Source: CAMYLR01 sp039590215
GTDB lineage: Bacteria; Gemmatimonadota; Gemmatimonadetes; JACCXV01; JAHWKZ01
Length of the DNA: 5,047 nt
NCBI GenBank assembly: GCA_039590215.1
Contig: JBDHFX010000142.1
Coordinates: 1 to 5,047, forward strand
Direction: 5' to 3'
A program made the position numbers and the translations under genes. This document shows positions 1-5,047 of this stretch, piece by piece. Positions within the stretch are counted from its first letter, which is position 1. The number at the start of each line of letters is the position of its first letter. The notes under the pieces were generated by a model. That model was not told where the DNA came from. It ran no database searches and was given only the letters and a program-made list of their open reading frames with translations.

Positions 1-1
1 C

Positions 2-1255
2 CACTACTGGATCGAGCACAACCGCGAGGGACGGCGGCGCTGGACTCGCTACTTCTCGAGCCTGCTCATGAGCCACACGTCGGTCCCCGAGGTAAAGCTG
101 CTCGACCTGGCCCCACATCTGACTGACCGATTCCGTGCGCTAATGCAGAACATCCGAGATCAGAACCAAACGATCTACCGCCGGCGGGCGGCCGGTGGAT
201 TGGTCTTCGGGCTGCTTGGGGGAATCGTCATCTATGCGGCTGTTTTCCACCTCGCCGGGGAGGCGATCCGCGGACAAGCAACACTTGGTAGCGTAGCCGC
301 CTACCTGCTCGCGGTGGAACGCTTCGCGGGCACCGTCACCGGGCTTGTCAACCTGATCGCTCATTCGATTCACAGCTCGCTCATGGTGTCGAATCTGACG
401 CTGTTCCTGAGTACGACCCCAAGTGTGATCACGGCAGTCGCCGAGAAGGCTCCCACATCGATCCGCGGCCAGATCGAGTTCCGCAACGTCTCATTCCGCT
501 ATCCAGGGTCGGAAGAGCGGGCGCTGATGGATGTGTCGTTTGCGATCGAGCCCGGTGAGGTCGTCGCACTGGTGGGTCCAAACGGGGCGGGAAAGTCGAC
601 CCTCGTCAAGCTGCTCGGAAGGCTCTATGAACCCGAGGAGGGCTCGATCTTACTCGACGGCCACCGGCTGGATGACCTGTCCCCCGCAGCCCTGCACCCG
701 CACCTGTCGTTCGTGTTCCAGCAGTTTGCTCGTTACGAAGCCACCGCCGGTGAGAATATCGCGTATGGGGATTGGCGACGGCTGTACAACGACCCCGAGG
801 CGATCGAGGAGATTGCAAAGCGGACCGGGGCGGCAGAGATGATCGCGCGCCTTTCGGATGGTTACGACACCCATCTCGGACGCGCATTTGGTCGCGCAAC
901 GTTGTCGGCGGGTCAGTGGCAACTTCTGGCGATGGCCCGGGCCTTCGCACGCGATGCCCGGGTTCTCGTCTTGGACGAGCCGACGTCGAATCTGGACGCC
1001 CGGACCGAATACGAGATCTTCTCGAGGTTCCGCGAGCTGGCACGTGGCCGGACCACTTTGTTGATCTCGCATCGATTCTCGACGGTGGGGATGGCCGACC
1101 GGATCCTGGTACTGGAGGGCGGTCGGTTGGTGGAGAAAGGCACGCATGATCAACTCCTCGCGGCGCGCGGTGTTTATGCCCGGCTGTACGAACTGCATCG
1201 TCGATTGTATGAAATCCGGCGAGCCGGAGAAGCAGTCAAAACACATGCAGCTTGA
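2..1255 (+). CDS. ABC transporter, fused permease/ATP-binding protein (5' end cut by window)
   Basis: Exporter-type half-transporter that would couple ATP hydrolysis to movement of a substrate across the inner membrane, working as a dimer. The frame is open from base 2, so the ATG at 68 is internal and 417 residues are visible. The first ~165 are the end of the transmembrane domain. They include a cytoplasmic stretch (YFSSLL, then VKLLDLAPHLTDRF) and two hydrophobic segments near bases 200-270 and 285-365. The ATPase domain follows: Walker A GPNGAGKST (575-601), Q-loop FQQ (~716-724), signature LSAGQ (902-916; LSGGQ is usual), Walker B VLVLDEP followed by D-loop SNLD (from ~962), and switch histidine in ISHR (codon 1070-1072). 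All catalytic positions look intact. The sulfotransferase starts about 5 bases after the stop, suggesting one transcript. The family is certain; the substrate is unknown, and export of a sulfated product is inference from the neighbour only. Confidence 0.93.
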   Translation, partial: HYWIEHNREGRRRWTRYFSSLLMSHTSVPEVKLLDLAPHLTDRFRALMQNIRDQNQTIYRRRAAGGLVFGLLGGIVIYAAVFHLAGEAIRGQATLGSVAAYLLAVERFAGTVTGLVNLIAHSIHSSLMVSNLTLFLSTTPSVITAVAEKAPTSIRGQIEFRNVSFRYPGSEERALMDVSFAIEPGEVVALVGPNGAGKSTLVKLLGRLYEPEEGSILLDGHRLDDLSPAALHPHLSFVFQQFARYEATAGENIAYGDWRRLYNDPEAIEEIAKRTGAAEMIARLSDGYDTHLGRAFGRATLSAGQWQLLAMARAFARDARVLVLDEPTSNLDARTEYEIFSRFRELARGRTTLLISHRFSTVGMADRILVLEGGRLVEKGTHDQLLAARGVYARLYELHRRLYEIRRAGEAVKTHAA

Positions 1256-1260
1256 TCTCA

Positions 1261-2127
1261 ATGGAGACCCGAAACCCGATAGACCAACTTGCTGAGCCCC
1301 CGGTTTTTGTCGTTGGGGCTGCCCGCTCCGGCACTACGTGGGTTTATGATATTCTGACCAGCCATCCACAGGTCGCCGGTGTTTACGAGTCCTGGTTGTT
1401 CACCCGCAACAACGGTTTAGGGTCGCTTTTCACGAAGGCACATTGGCCCCCCAATCGCTCTGGCTTGAGTGGATTGTTGGAACGCCAAGGGCTTCTCAAT
1501 GAGACTCGTGTCTTCGCCGATCGAGTGTTGAGTAAGGCGATAGGGCCGACCCATCGCTTTCTTGTTGAGAAGAGCCCATCCCATCTCTACGAAATGAAGT
1601 TGATACATGAGCTCTATCCCCGCTCCCGCTTCATAAACGTGTTGCGAGACGGTCGAGACGTGAGCGTGTCCGTGCGCTCTGCCGCGAGATCATGGGTTCC
1701 CCAGTGGGGCCACACATTCGGGCGTTCTGTTTCTGCCTCTGCCAGGGCTTGGAGCCACGCCGTTCGACACGCGCACCGAGTCGGCGAGGAACTTGGCGAC
1801 TTGTACCATGAAATCCGCTACGAGCAGATCAAGCAGGATCCAGTCGGCTCCTACCGTCGACTGTTCGATTTCTGCAATATCCCATACGACGAGGAATTGC
1901 TGCAGCAGATCTTCGCGGCCACGGATTTCGCCACAAACTACAAGCCGGGGGAGGACCGATTCCGACGCGGAGGTCGCGTCGGCGACTGGCGAACCCACTT
2001 CAATGTTCTCGACGCGATCCGCTTCAATCAAGCCGCCGGGGCGCGGCTCATCGAAACCGGATACGAGAAGAACCAATGGTGGATTGGGTCGTTTCTCCGA
2101 AAAGTTTCTCAGCCGAGACGTAGATAA
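1261..2127 (+). CDS. PAPS-dependent sulfotransferase
   Basis: Cytosolic enzyme of the Sulfotransfer_1/3 type that moves the sulfuryl group from PAPS to an acceptor, usually a hydroxyl of a sugar, lipid or small molecule. With the ATG at 1261 it has 288 residues, normal for the family. Visible motifs: the 5'-phosphosulfate loop GAARSGTTWV (residues 19-28), KSPSH (104-108), the 3'-phosphate site INVLRDGRDVSVS (125-137, R129 and the following serines), the conserved RYEQI...DP (176-184) and the C-terminal RRGGRVGDWRTHF (225-237), equivalent to the GxxGxWR PAPS loop. No transmembrane segment is seen. An in-frame TTG at 1252 would overlap the transporter stop (TTGA). Neither start has a convincing ribosome site, so the ATG is preferred. 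Four ATA codons and lower GC set it apart from the transporter upstream. The acceptor cannot be read from the sequence. A PAPS-making enzyme is encoded about 0.8 kb away on the other strand. Confidence 0.92.
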   Translation: METRNPIDQLAEPPVFVVGAARSGTTWVYDILTSHPQVAGVYESWLFTRNNGLGSLFTKAHWPPNRSGLSGLLERQGLLNETRVFADRVLSKAIGPTHRFLVEKSPSHLYEMKLIHELYPRSRFINVLRDGRDVSVSVRSAARSWVPQWGHTFGRSVSASARAWSHAVRHAHRVGEELGDLYHEIRYEQIKQDPVGSYRRLFDFCNIPYDEELLQQIFAATDFATNYKPGEDRFRRGGRVGDWRTHFNVLDAIRFNQAAGARLIETGYEKNQWWIGSFLRKVSQPRRR

Positions 2128-2897
2128 TCGGCGACTGGATTCTCTCGGTTCCTGATCAGCCCCCAAAGACCTCCACGCAATCGTTGCTTCTCAGCGATCA
2201 CGTAGGTGCTGAGCCCGCAGATCGAATCGGTCCGCAATCGGACCGATTCCGGCGTCCAATAGCGCTCGTAGATATCTCGTGAGGTGAACAACGGTTCGTA
2301 CAAACAACGAGCCTCCACGGGAACCAGCGCCATCTTCCCGAAGCCAATGATCAACGGAGAGAGGCTCGAGTTGCTATCCAAAAACCGAATGATGGCCTCA
2401 GTGACTCCCGGCCATGTTCCTCGAAAAGCGTCGTCTAGGACGATGACACCACGCGGGTCTATGCACTCCGACGCCAACTGGAGGTCAGCCGTCACCGCCT
2501 CCAACGAATGGGCGCCGTCGATGTGGATGAGTCGACATACTCCAATCTCGCTCGGGGTAAGCTCTTGAGAGCGCTTGGAATAGACACGCAGGAATTCGGC
2601 GTCTGGAAACACGCTGTGGAAGTTCTTGAGGAAGACCTCGCGCGGGGCTGCACCATCCGCGGTGCGAAACCCGAAAGAATCGCAAACCCCAAGAGTCTCG
2701 CTCTTCGGGTCTATCATGCCTGCCAACAGCAGCGTGCTCTTGCCGTGGAAAACGCCTATTTCAAACAGATCACCTCGGATCTCCTCGCGCTTGTGTGCGT
2801 AATCGAGCAATCCCAGGAGCTGTGCCGCTTCTTTCCGAAACCAGCCTGGCAGCGAGGCGCTAGCGCTCCAGAGTTTTTCTACGTGTTCGGGAACCAC
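2109..2897 (-). CDS. Class I SAM-dependent methyltransferase (Methyltransf_24/TylF-like)
   Basis: 262-residue soluble protein with a Rossmann-type SAM fold. SAM-binding motif I is FEIGVFHGKST (45-55). An acidic residue that could hold the ribose follows strand 2 (VCDSFG, D73). HIDGAHS (125-131) and VIVLDDAF (151-158) match the metal-binding acidic and histidine positions of the macrocin/NovP sugar O-methyltransferase group and of bacterial cephalosporin-hydroxylase-like methyltransferases. The C-terminal third (from ~190) has no motif I recognise. The GTG at 2897 is chosen because GGGGAGG sits 5 bases upstream and because a stop in the same frame (2942-2940, the stop of the PAPS enzyme) bars a long extension. 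The gap to that gene is 42 bases, so they are probably cotranscribed. The stop end overlaps the convergent sulfotransferase by 19 bases. O-methylation of the same product that is sulfated is a guess from context; the substrate is unknown. GC is the lowest in the window (~48-55% in sampled lines). Confidence 0.87.
   Translation of the reverse strand: MVPEHVEKLWSASASLPGWFRKEAAQLLGLLDYAHKREEIRGDLFEIGVFHGKSTLLLAGMIDPKSETLGVCDSFGFRTADGAAPREVFLKNFHSVFPDAEFLRVYSKRSQELTPSEIGVCRLIHIDGAHSLEAVTADLQLASECIDPRGVIVLDDAFRGTWPGVTEAIIRFLDSNSSLSPLIIGFGKMALVPVEARCLYEPLFTSRDIYERYWTPESVRLRTDSICGLSTYVIAEKQRLRGGLWGLIRNRENPVADYLRLG
2224..2249. repeat. Perfect 11-bp inverted repeat with 4-base loop
   Basis: GAATCGGTCCG, loop CAAT, CGGACCGATTC. 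It lies inside the methyltransferase reading frame (residues ~217-225) and begins 97 bases past the sulfotransferase stop, so it would form a stable hairpin in transcripts from either strand. There is no T-run on either side, so it is not a standard intrinsic terminator. The stem is seen directly. A role in stopping or stabilising the convergent transcripts is inference; it could be a chance result of codon choice. Confidence 0.6.
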
Positions 2898-2902
2898 GAG
2901 AG

Positions 2903-2909
2903 CCTCCCC
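2903..2909 (-). promoter_or_regulatory. Strong Shine-Dalgarno site for the methyltransferase
   Basis: On the minus strand GGGGAGG lies 5 bases before the GTG at 2897, in the 42-base gap after the PAPS enzyme. It decides the non-ATG start and shows that this second gene has its own translation initiation rather than relying on coupling. Confidence 0.75.
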
Positions 2910-2939
2910 ATCTCGCCTCCCCTCGCGGCAGAGGGTGAT

Positions 2940-4619
2940 TCATTTCGTCTGAACGAATCCTTCGGTGCGCAAGTAATCGATGATCCGACGAGAGTTCTCC
3001 TCTGGTGAGATATCGACCGCATCCATCACAATCTCTGGACTCTCAGGGCGCTCATAGGGATCGTCGATGCCTGTTACGTTCAACAGCTTCCCCACTCTGG
3101 CCTTAGCATACAGGCCCTTTGTATCCCGTTGCTCACAGATATCGAGTGGGGTGTCCACGAACACCTCGATGAATGCGTCCATTGGCATTAACGATCGCAC
3201 CTCGTTCCTGGCGGCCCTATAAGGACTGATGGCGGCGCAGATGACTACTCCGCCGTGTCGTACAATCTCCGACGCCACGTACCCGATTCTCCGTACATTC
3301 TCATCGCGATCCCGCTTCGTAAAACTCAACTTGGCCGACAAGTGGGTGCGCACCACATCACCGTCGAGAACAGTTACCTGCCGGCCGTTCTCCAGAACCT
3401 GAGCCGTCAATGCGTCCGCGATGGTGGATTTTCCAGCTGCACTGAGCCCAGTAAACCAGATACAGACACCTTGTTTGTGGCGCGGTGGATGCGACTCCTT
3501 GAGTATGTCAAGGATCTCTGGCCGCATGAGCCAATCGCCAGCTGGTTCTGTCTCGGGAGCCTCCTCCAAGGTCTCCCGCGTCACTGTGCCAGAAAGTCTC
3601 CTGAATGGTGTGCCGGCGGGGATCGCCTTTAGCTCCTCATAGTTGCCGGGGTGACCATCCTGCGTGACATAGACGATCTCGTCAAACCCCACCGGCTGGA
3701 TCCCGATCTCGCGGACATGTTCGGCTACCAACGCGTAGGCGGCAGAGGGTTCATAAAAGCCCCCCAAGCCCCCGTGGTCGCGTCCAATCACGATGTGGGT
3801 CGCCCCATAGTTGCGCCGAATGATGGCGTGCCAGAGGGCCTCTCGGGGCCCGGCGAAGCGCATAGCGAGCGGGCAAAGCGAGAGGAAGCCCGGGCACTCA
3901 TGTTCGACTTCCAGAAATCGCTTGTAGGTTCTGACGCGGGTGTAGTGATCGATATCGCCAGGCCTGGTCATGCCAACAACTGGATGCAGGAAGAGTATGC
4001 CATCTTCCCTCTCAGCCGCTCGTCTTGCCATAAACTCATGCGCTCTGTGAAGCGGATTCCTCGTCTGGAACGCGACGACGTGCTTCTGACGGCCCAACTC
4101 TTCGCCATCAAAGATGCTTCTCGTCTGAGAAGGCGTAAGACGCAAATCCTGAAAGTCATAATGTTTTGGTAACTGAAGAACAGTAAGTTCGCCAGAAACA
4201 TTGAGGCCGCCCCAACTTTCGAGCTCGGCTACAAGTGGATGACGAACATCCGTTGTCCCAAACACCGCTTTCGCCACCCCGGTCTTGTCCCAACGGTACA
4301 CTTCGTCGACGTGCATCGTCGCGAGGATCTCGTTCCTGGTGTCCCTGAGCGCGACGACCTCACCCTGGGCGCAGCCTGGTTGATCGGCATGGACGGGTAG
4401 TGTTATCGGGACTGGAAACAGTTGACCGTCAGCCAACCGCATCTCTTCTAGCACGCGAGCATGATCTTCGGCTCCCATGAACCGATCGAGAGGCGCGAAA
4501 GCACCCGTGGCCAGCATCTCGTAGTCGCAAAGCTGGCGCGACGTCAGGCGGATCGACGGCAGGTCGGCAGCCTCCCTCAGTTTGTCGGATAATGCTGTCA
4601 ACTCTAAGAGTTCAGGCAT
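2940..4619 (-). CDS. sat/cysC: Bifunctional ATP sulfurylase / APS kinase (PAPS synthesis)
   Basis: Makes PAPS in two cytosolic steps: ATP + sulfate to APS + PPi, then APS + ATP to PAPS + ADP. From the ATG at 4619 it has 559 residues, close to other fusions of this order. Residues ~1-160 are the PUA-like N-terminal domain (LATGAFAPLDRFM, 36-48). Residues ~165-375 are the sulfurylase core with QTRNP (185-189), HRAH (191-194), HPVVG (212-216), the MRFAGPREALWHAII strip (253-267) and GRDH (279-282). The C-terminal kinase has P-loop GLSAAGKST (391-399), LDGD (418-421), DRDENVRRIG (437-446), ISPYR (464-468) and KGLYAKAR (501-508), so the kinase looks active, unlike the degenerate domain of fungal sulfurylases. 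An in-frame TTG at 4661 would add 14 residues but lies 3 bases past the tRNA CCA. The ATG has a closely spaced GAGG. The tRNA gene is 45 bases upstream; the methyltransferase follows. It supplies the donor for the sulfotransferase. Confidence 0.95.
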   Translation of the reverse strand: MPELLELTALSDKLREAADLPSIRLTSRQLCDYEMLATGAFAPLDRFMGAEDHARVLEEMRLADGQLFPVPITLPVHADQPGCAQGEVVALRDTRNEILATMHVDEVYRWDKTGVAKAVFGTTDVRHPLVAELESWGGLNVSGELTVLQLPKHYDFQDLRLTPSQTRSIFDGEELGRQKHVVAFQTRNPLHRAHEFMARRAAEREDGILFLHPVVGMTRPGDIDHYTRVRTYKRFLEVEHECPGFLSLCPLAMRFAGPREALWHAIIRRNYGATHIVIGRDHGGLGGFYEPSAAYALVAEHVREIGIQPVGFDEIVYVTQDGHPGNYEELKAIPAGTPFRRLSGTVTRETLEEAPETEPAGDWLMRPEILDILKESHPPRHKQGVCIWFTGLSAAGKSTIADALTAQVLENGRQVTVLDGDVVRTHLSAKLSFTKRDRDENVRRIGYVASEIVRHGGVVICAAISPYRAARNEVRSLMPMDAFIEVFVDTPLDICEQRDTKGLYAKARVGKLLNVTGIDDPYERPESPEIVMDAVDISPEENSRRIIDYLRTEGFVQTK

Positions 4620-4664
4620 GTTCCTCGAGATCTGGGCTGGGGTATTGGCGGCACAATTCAAAGT

Positions 4665-4741
4665 TGGCGCCCCGGGGAGGACTCGAACCCCCGACCAACG
4701 GCTTAGAAGGCCGTTGCTCTATCCAGCTGAGCTACCGGGGC
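4665..4741 (-). tRNA. tRNA-Arg (anticodon UCU), CCA encoded
   Basis: A full cloverleaf reads on the minus strand. The acceptor stem GCCCCGG/CCGGGGC is perfect, the D stem is GCTC/GAGC, the anticodon stem is ACGGC/GCCGT with loop CTTCTAA (anticodon TCT, decoding AGA and AGG), the variable loop is TGGTC, and the T stem GGGGG/CCTCC (one G-T pair) has loop TTCGAGT. The discriminator base is G (4668), followed by an encoded CCA (4667-4665). The mature body is 74 bases, 77 with CCA. No hairpin-plus-T-run follows before the PAPS enzyme 45 bases downstream, so read-through into that gene is possible. Confidence 0.97.
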
Positions 4742-4782
4742 GACCGCACGCCACCGATCATGGCCAACGTGCCTAACGTTCT

Positions 4783-4811
4783 AAGATACGAAACTTGCGC
4801 GCGAGTTTCAG
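4783..4811 (-). promoter_or_regulatory. Possible sigma-70-type promoter for the tRNA and PAPS operon
   Basis: On the minus strand CTGAAA (4811-4806) and TATCTT (4788-4783) are separated by 17 bases. Each matches its consensus hexamer at 4 of 6 positions. Transcription would start near 4776, about 35 bases before the tRNA. It is the best candidate in the 83-base gap between the oxidoreductase stop and the tRNA, but matches this weak can occur by chance, and it overlaps the near-palindrome at 4791-4808. Confidence 0.3.
4791..4808. repeat. 18-base near-palindrome upstream of the tRNA
   Basis: The sequence AAACTTGCG/CGCGAGTTT is symmetric except for one pair, which would be a G-U wobble in RNA. 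It lies 16 bases past the oxidoreductase stop and inside the spacer of the possible tRNA promoter. It could be a protein-binding site or a short terminator hairpin (7-bp stem, CGCG loop) for the oxidoreductase gene; there is no long T-run after it. The symmetry is seen directly; any role is inference. Confidence 0.45.
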
Positions 4812-4824
4812 CGCAGAGCGACGA

Positions 4825-5047
4825 TTACTCGAAACGCGGTCGGTAGTTGTCGAGAACCGAGTACGGCTTGGGCCAAGGCAGTCCGTATCCGAGCTTCTGC
4901 GCTGCGTTCCGCGTCCAGTACGGGTCCCACAGATGAGCGCGGGCGAGCGCGCAAAGGTCAGCCCTGCCGGCCGCCAAGATCGTGTTGACGTCCATGTACG
5001 ACGAGATGTTGCCGACGGCGATCGTCGAGATCTCCGCCTCGTGACGG
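4825..5047 (-). CDS. Old Yellow Enzyme-like NADH:flavin oxidoreductase, C-terminal fragment
   Basis: Only the last 73 residues and the TAA stop (4827-4825) are inside the window; the gene enters from the right edge. The visible part holds the last two strands of an FMN-binding TIM barrel: AVGNISS (10-16) and the phosphate-binding stretch AAGRADLCALAR (25-36), followed by HLWDPYW and a tail with a GLPWPKPY stretch. This wording (NTILAAGRADLCALAR, then DPY) resembles the OYE-like domain at the C-terminal end of salicylyl-CoA/anthraniloyl-CoA monooxygenase-reductases of aromatic-acid breakdown, more than general enoate reductases. The subtype is recalled from memory and the N-terminal part is not visible, so it is tentative. 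Higher GC than the genes left of the tRNA suggests it belongs to the older chromosomal background. Confidence 0.75.
   Translation of the reverse strand, partial: RHEAEISTIAVGNISSYMDVNTILAAGRADLCALARAHLWDPYWTRNAAQKLGYGLPWPKPYSVLDNYRPRFE

Noticed and set aside
650..1261. 203-codon minus-strand frame opposite the ABC transporter, plus other frames there
   Set aside because: It lies opposite fully conserved ATPase motifs, has no recognisable domain, and long shadow frames are expected at this GC.
1252..1263. TTG at 1252 as the sulfotransferase start (TTGA overlap with the transporter stop)
   Set aside because: It is possible through translational coupling but adds only three residues, and neither start has a good ribosome site. 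The ATG at 1261 is the simpler choice.
2508..3008. 166-codon plus-strand frame
   Set aside because: It runs across the methyltransferase/PAPS enzyme junction on the opposite strand, has no recognisable motif, and both genes beneath it are strongly supported.
3554..3578. CGGGAG...CTCCCG inverted repeat in the PAPS enzyme linker
   Set aside because: It is only 6 bp with a 13-base loop inside coding sequence, compatible with chance.
3651..4172. 173-codon plus-strand frame
   Set aside because: It is antisense to the sulfurylase core, whose catalytic motifs define the true frame.
4619..4661. TTG at 4661 as the start of the PAPS enzyme
   Set aside because: It lies 3 bases after the tRNA CCA, leaving no room for a ribosome site outside the tRNA. 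The conserved protein begins just after the ATG at 4619.
4665..4690. Attachment-site repeat of the tRNA 3' end
   Set aside because: I looked for a second copy of the CCCCGGGGAGGACTCGAA-type sequence elsewhere in the window and saw none. The other end of any island would be outside.
4766..4780. AACGT/ACGTT inverted repeat upstream of the tRNA
   Set aside because: A 5-bp stem is too short to support a function without conservation data.
4582..4846. Two plus-strand reading frames of 64 and 84 codons crossing the tRNA
   Set aside because: They translate the complement of the tRNA-Arg gene (GRTRTPDQRLRRPLLYPAE, RGGLEPPTNGLEG), a familiar artefact peptide. The cloverleaf explains the sequence.
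1..5047. CRISPR array, insertion sequence, phage, toxin-antitoxin or defence genes
   Set aside because: There are no spaced direct repeats, transposase or integrase motifs, or defence domains. Every sizeable stretch is accounted for by the five proteins and the tRNA.

Overview
The window comes from a bacterium with moderately high GC. Hand counts over sampled 60-base lines give about 58-68% GC in the ABC transporter and about 60-72% in the flavin oxidoreductase fragment. The genes between them are lower, at about 45-58%. Starts include GTG, and the single RNA gene is a tRNA-Arg(UCU) with an encoded CCA. None of this fixes a phylum. An environmental high-GC lineage (Pseudomonadota, Myxococcota or Actinomycetota) would fit.

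Layout. The left part reads rightward. It holds the 3' two-thirds or so of an ABC exporter with fused membrane and ATPase domains (window edge to 1255), followed almost at once by a PAPS-dependent sulfotransferase (1261-2127). The rest reads leftward. From right to left it holds the C-terminal end of an Old Yellow Enzyme-like NADH:flavin oxidoreductase (5047-4825), an intergenic stretch with a possible promoter and a near-palindrome, tRNA-Arg(UCU) (4741-4665), a bifunctional ATP sulfurylase/APS kinase (4619-2940) and a class I SAM-dependent methyltransferase (2897-2109). The two blocks meet tail to tail with a 19-base overlap of the sulfotransferase and methyltransferase stop ends. There is no gene-free stretch over 300 bases.

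How the genes fit together. The fused enzyme makes PAPS from sulfate and ATP in two steps. PAPS is the sulfuryl donor used by the sulfotransferase. The methyltransferase resembles the small-molecule or sugar O-methyltransferases (Methyltransf_24/TylF-like), and the transporter could export or flip a product. The simplest reading is part of a locus for making and exporting a sulfated, methylated metabolite, glycolipid or surface glycan. The sulfate activation and transfer step is well supported by motifs. The product, and the inclusion of the transporter and methyltransferase in one pathway, are inferred.

Points for a second look: the sulfation genes sit directly at the 3' end of a tRNA gene and have lower GC than both flanks, a perfect 11-bp hairpin lies inside the methyltransferase gene about 100 bases past the sulfotransferase stop, and the second nucleotide-binding loop of the sulfurylase departs from the textbook form. 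I saw no phage, transposase, CRISPR array, defence system or plainly novel system.
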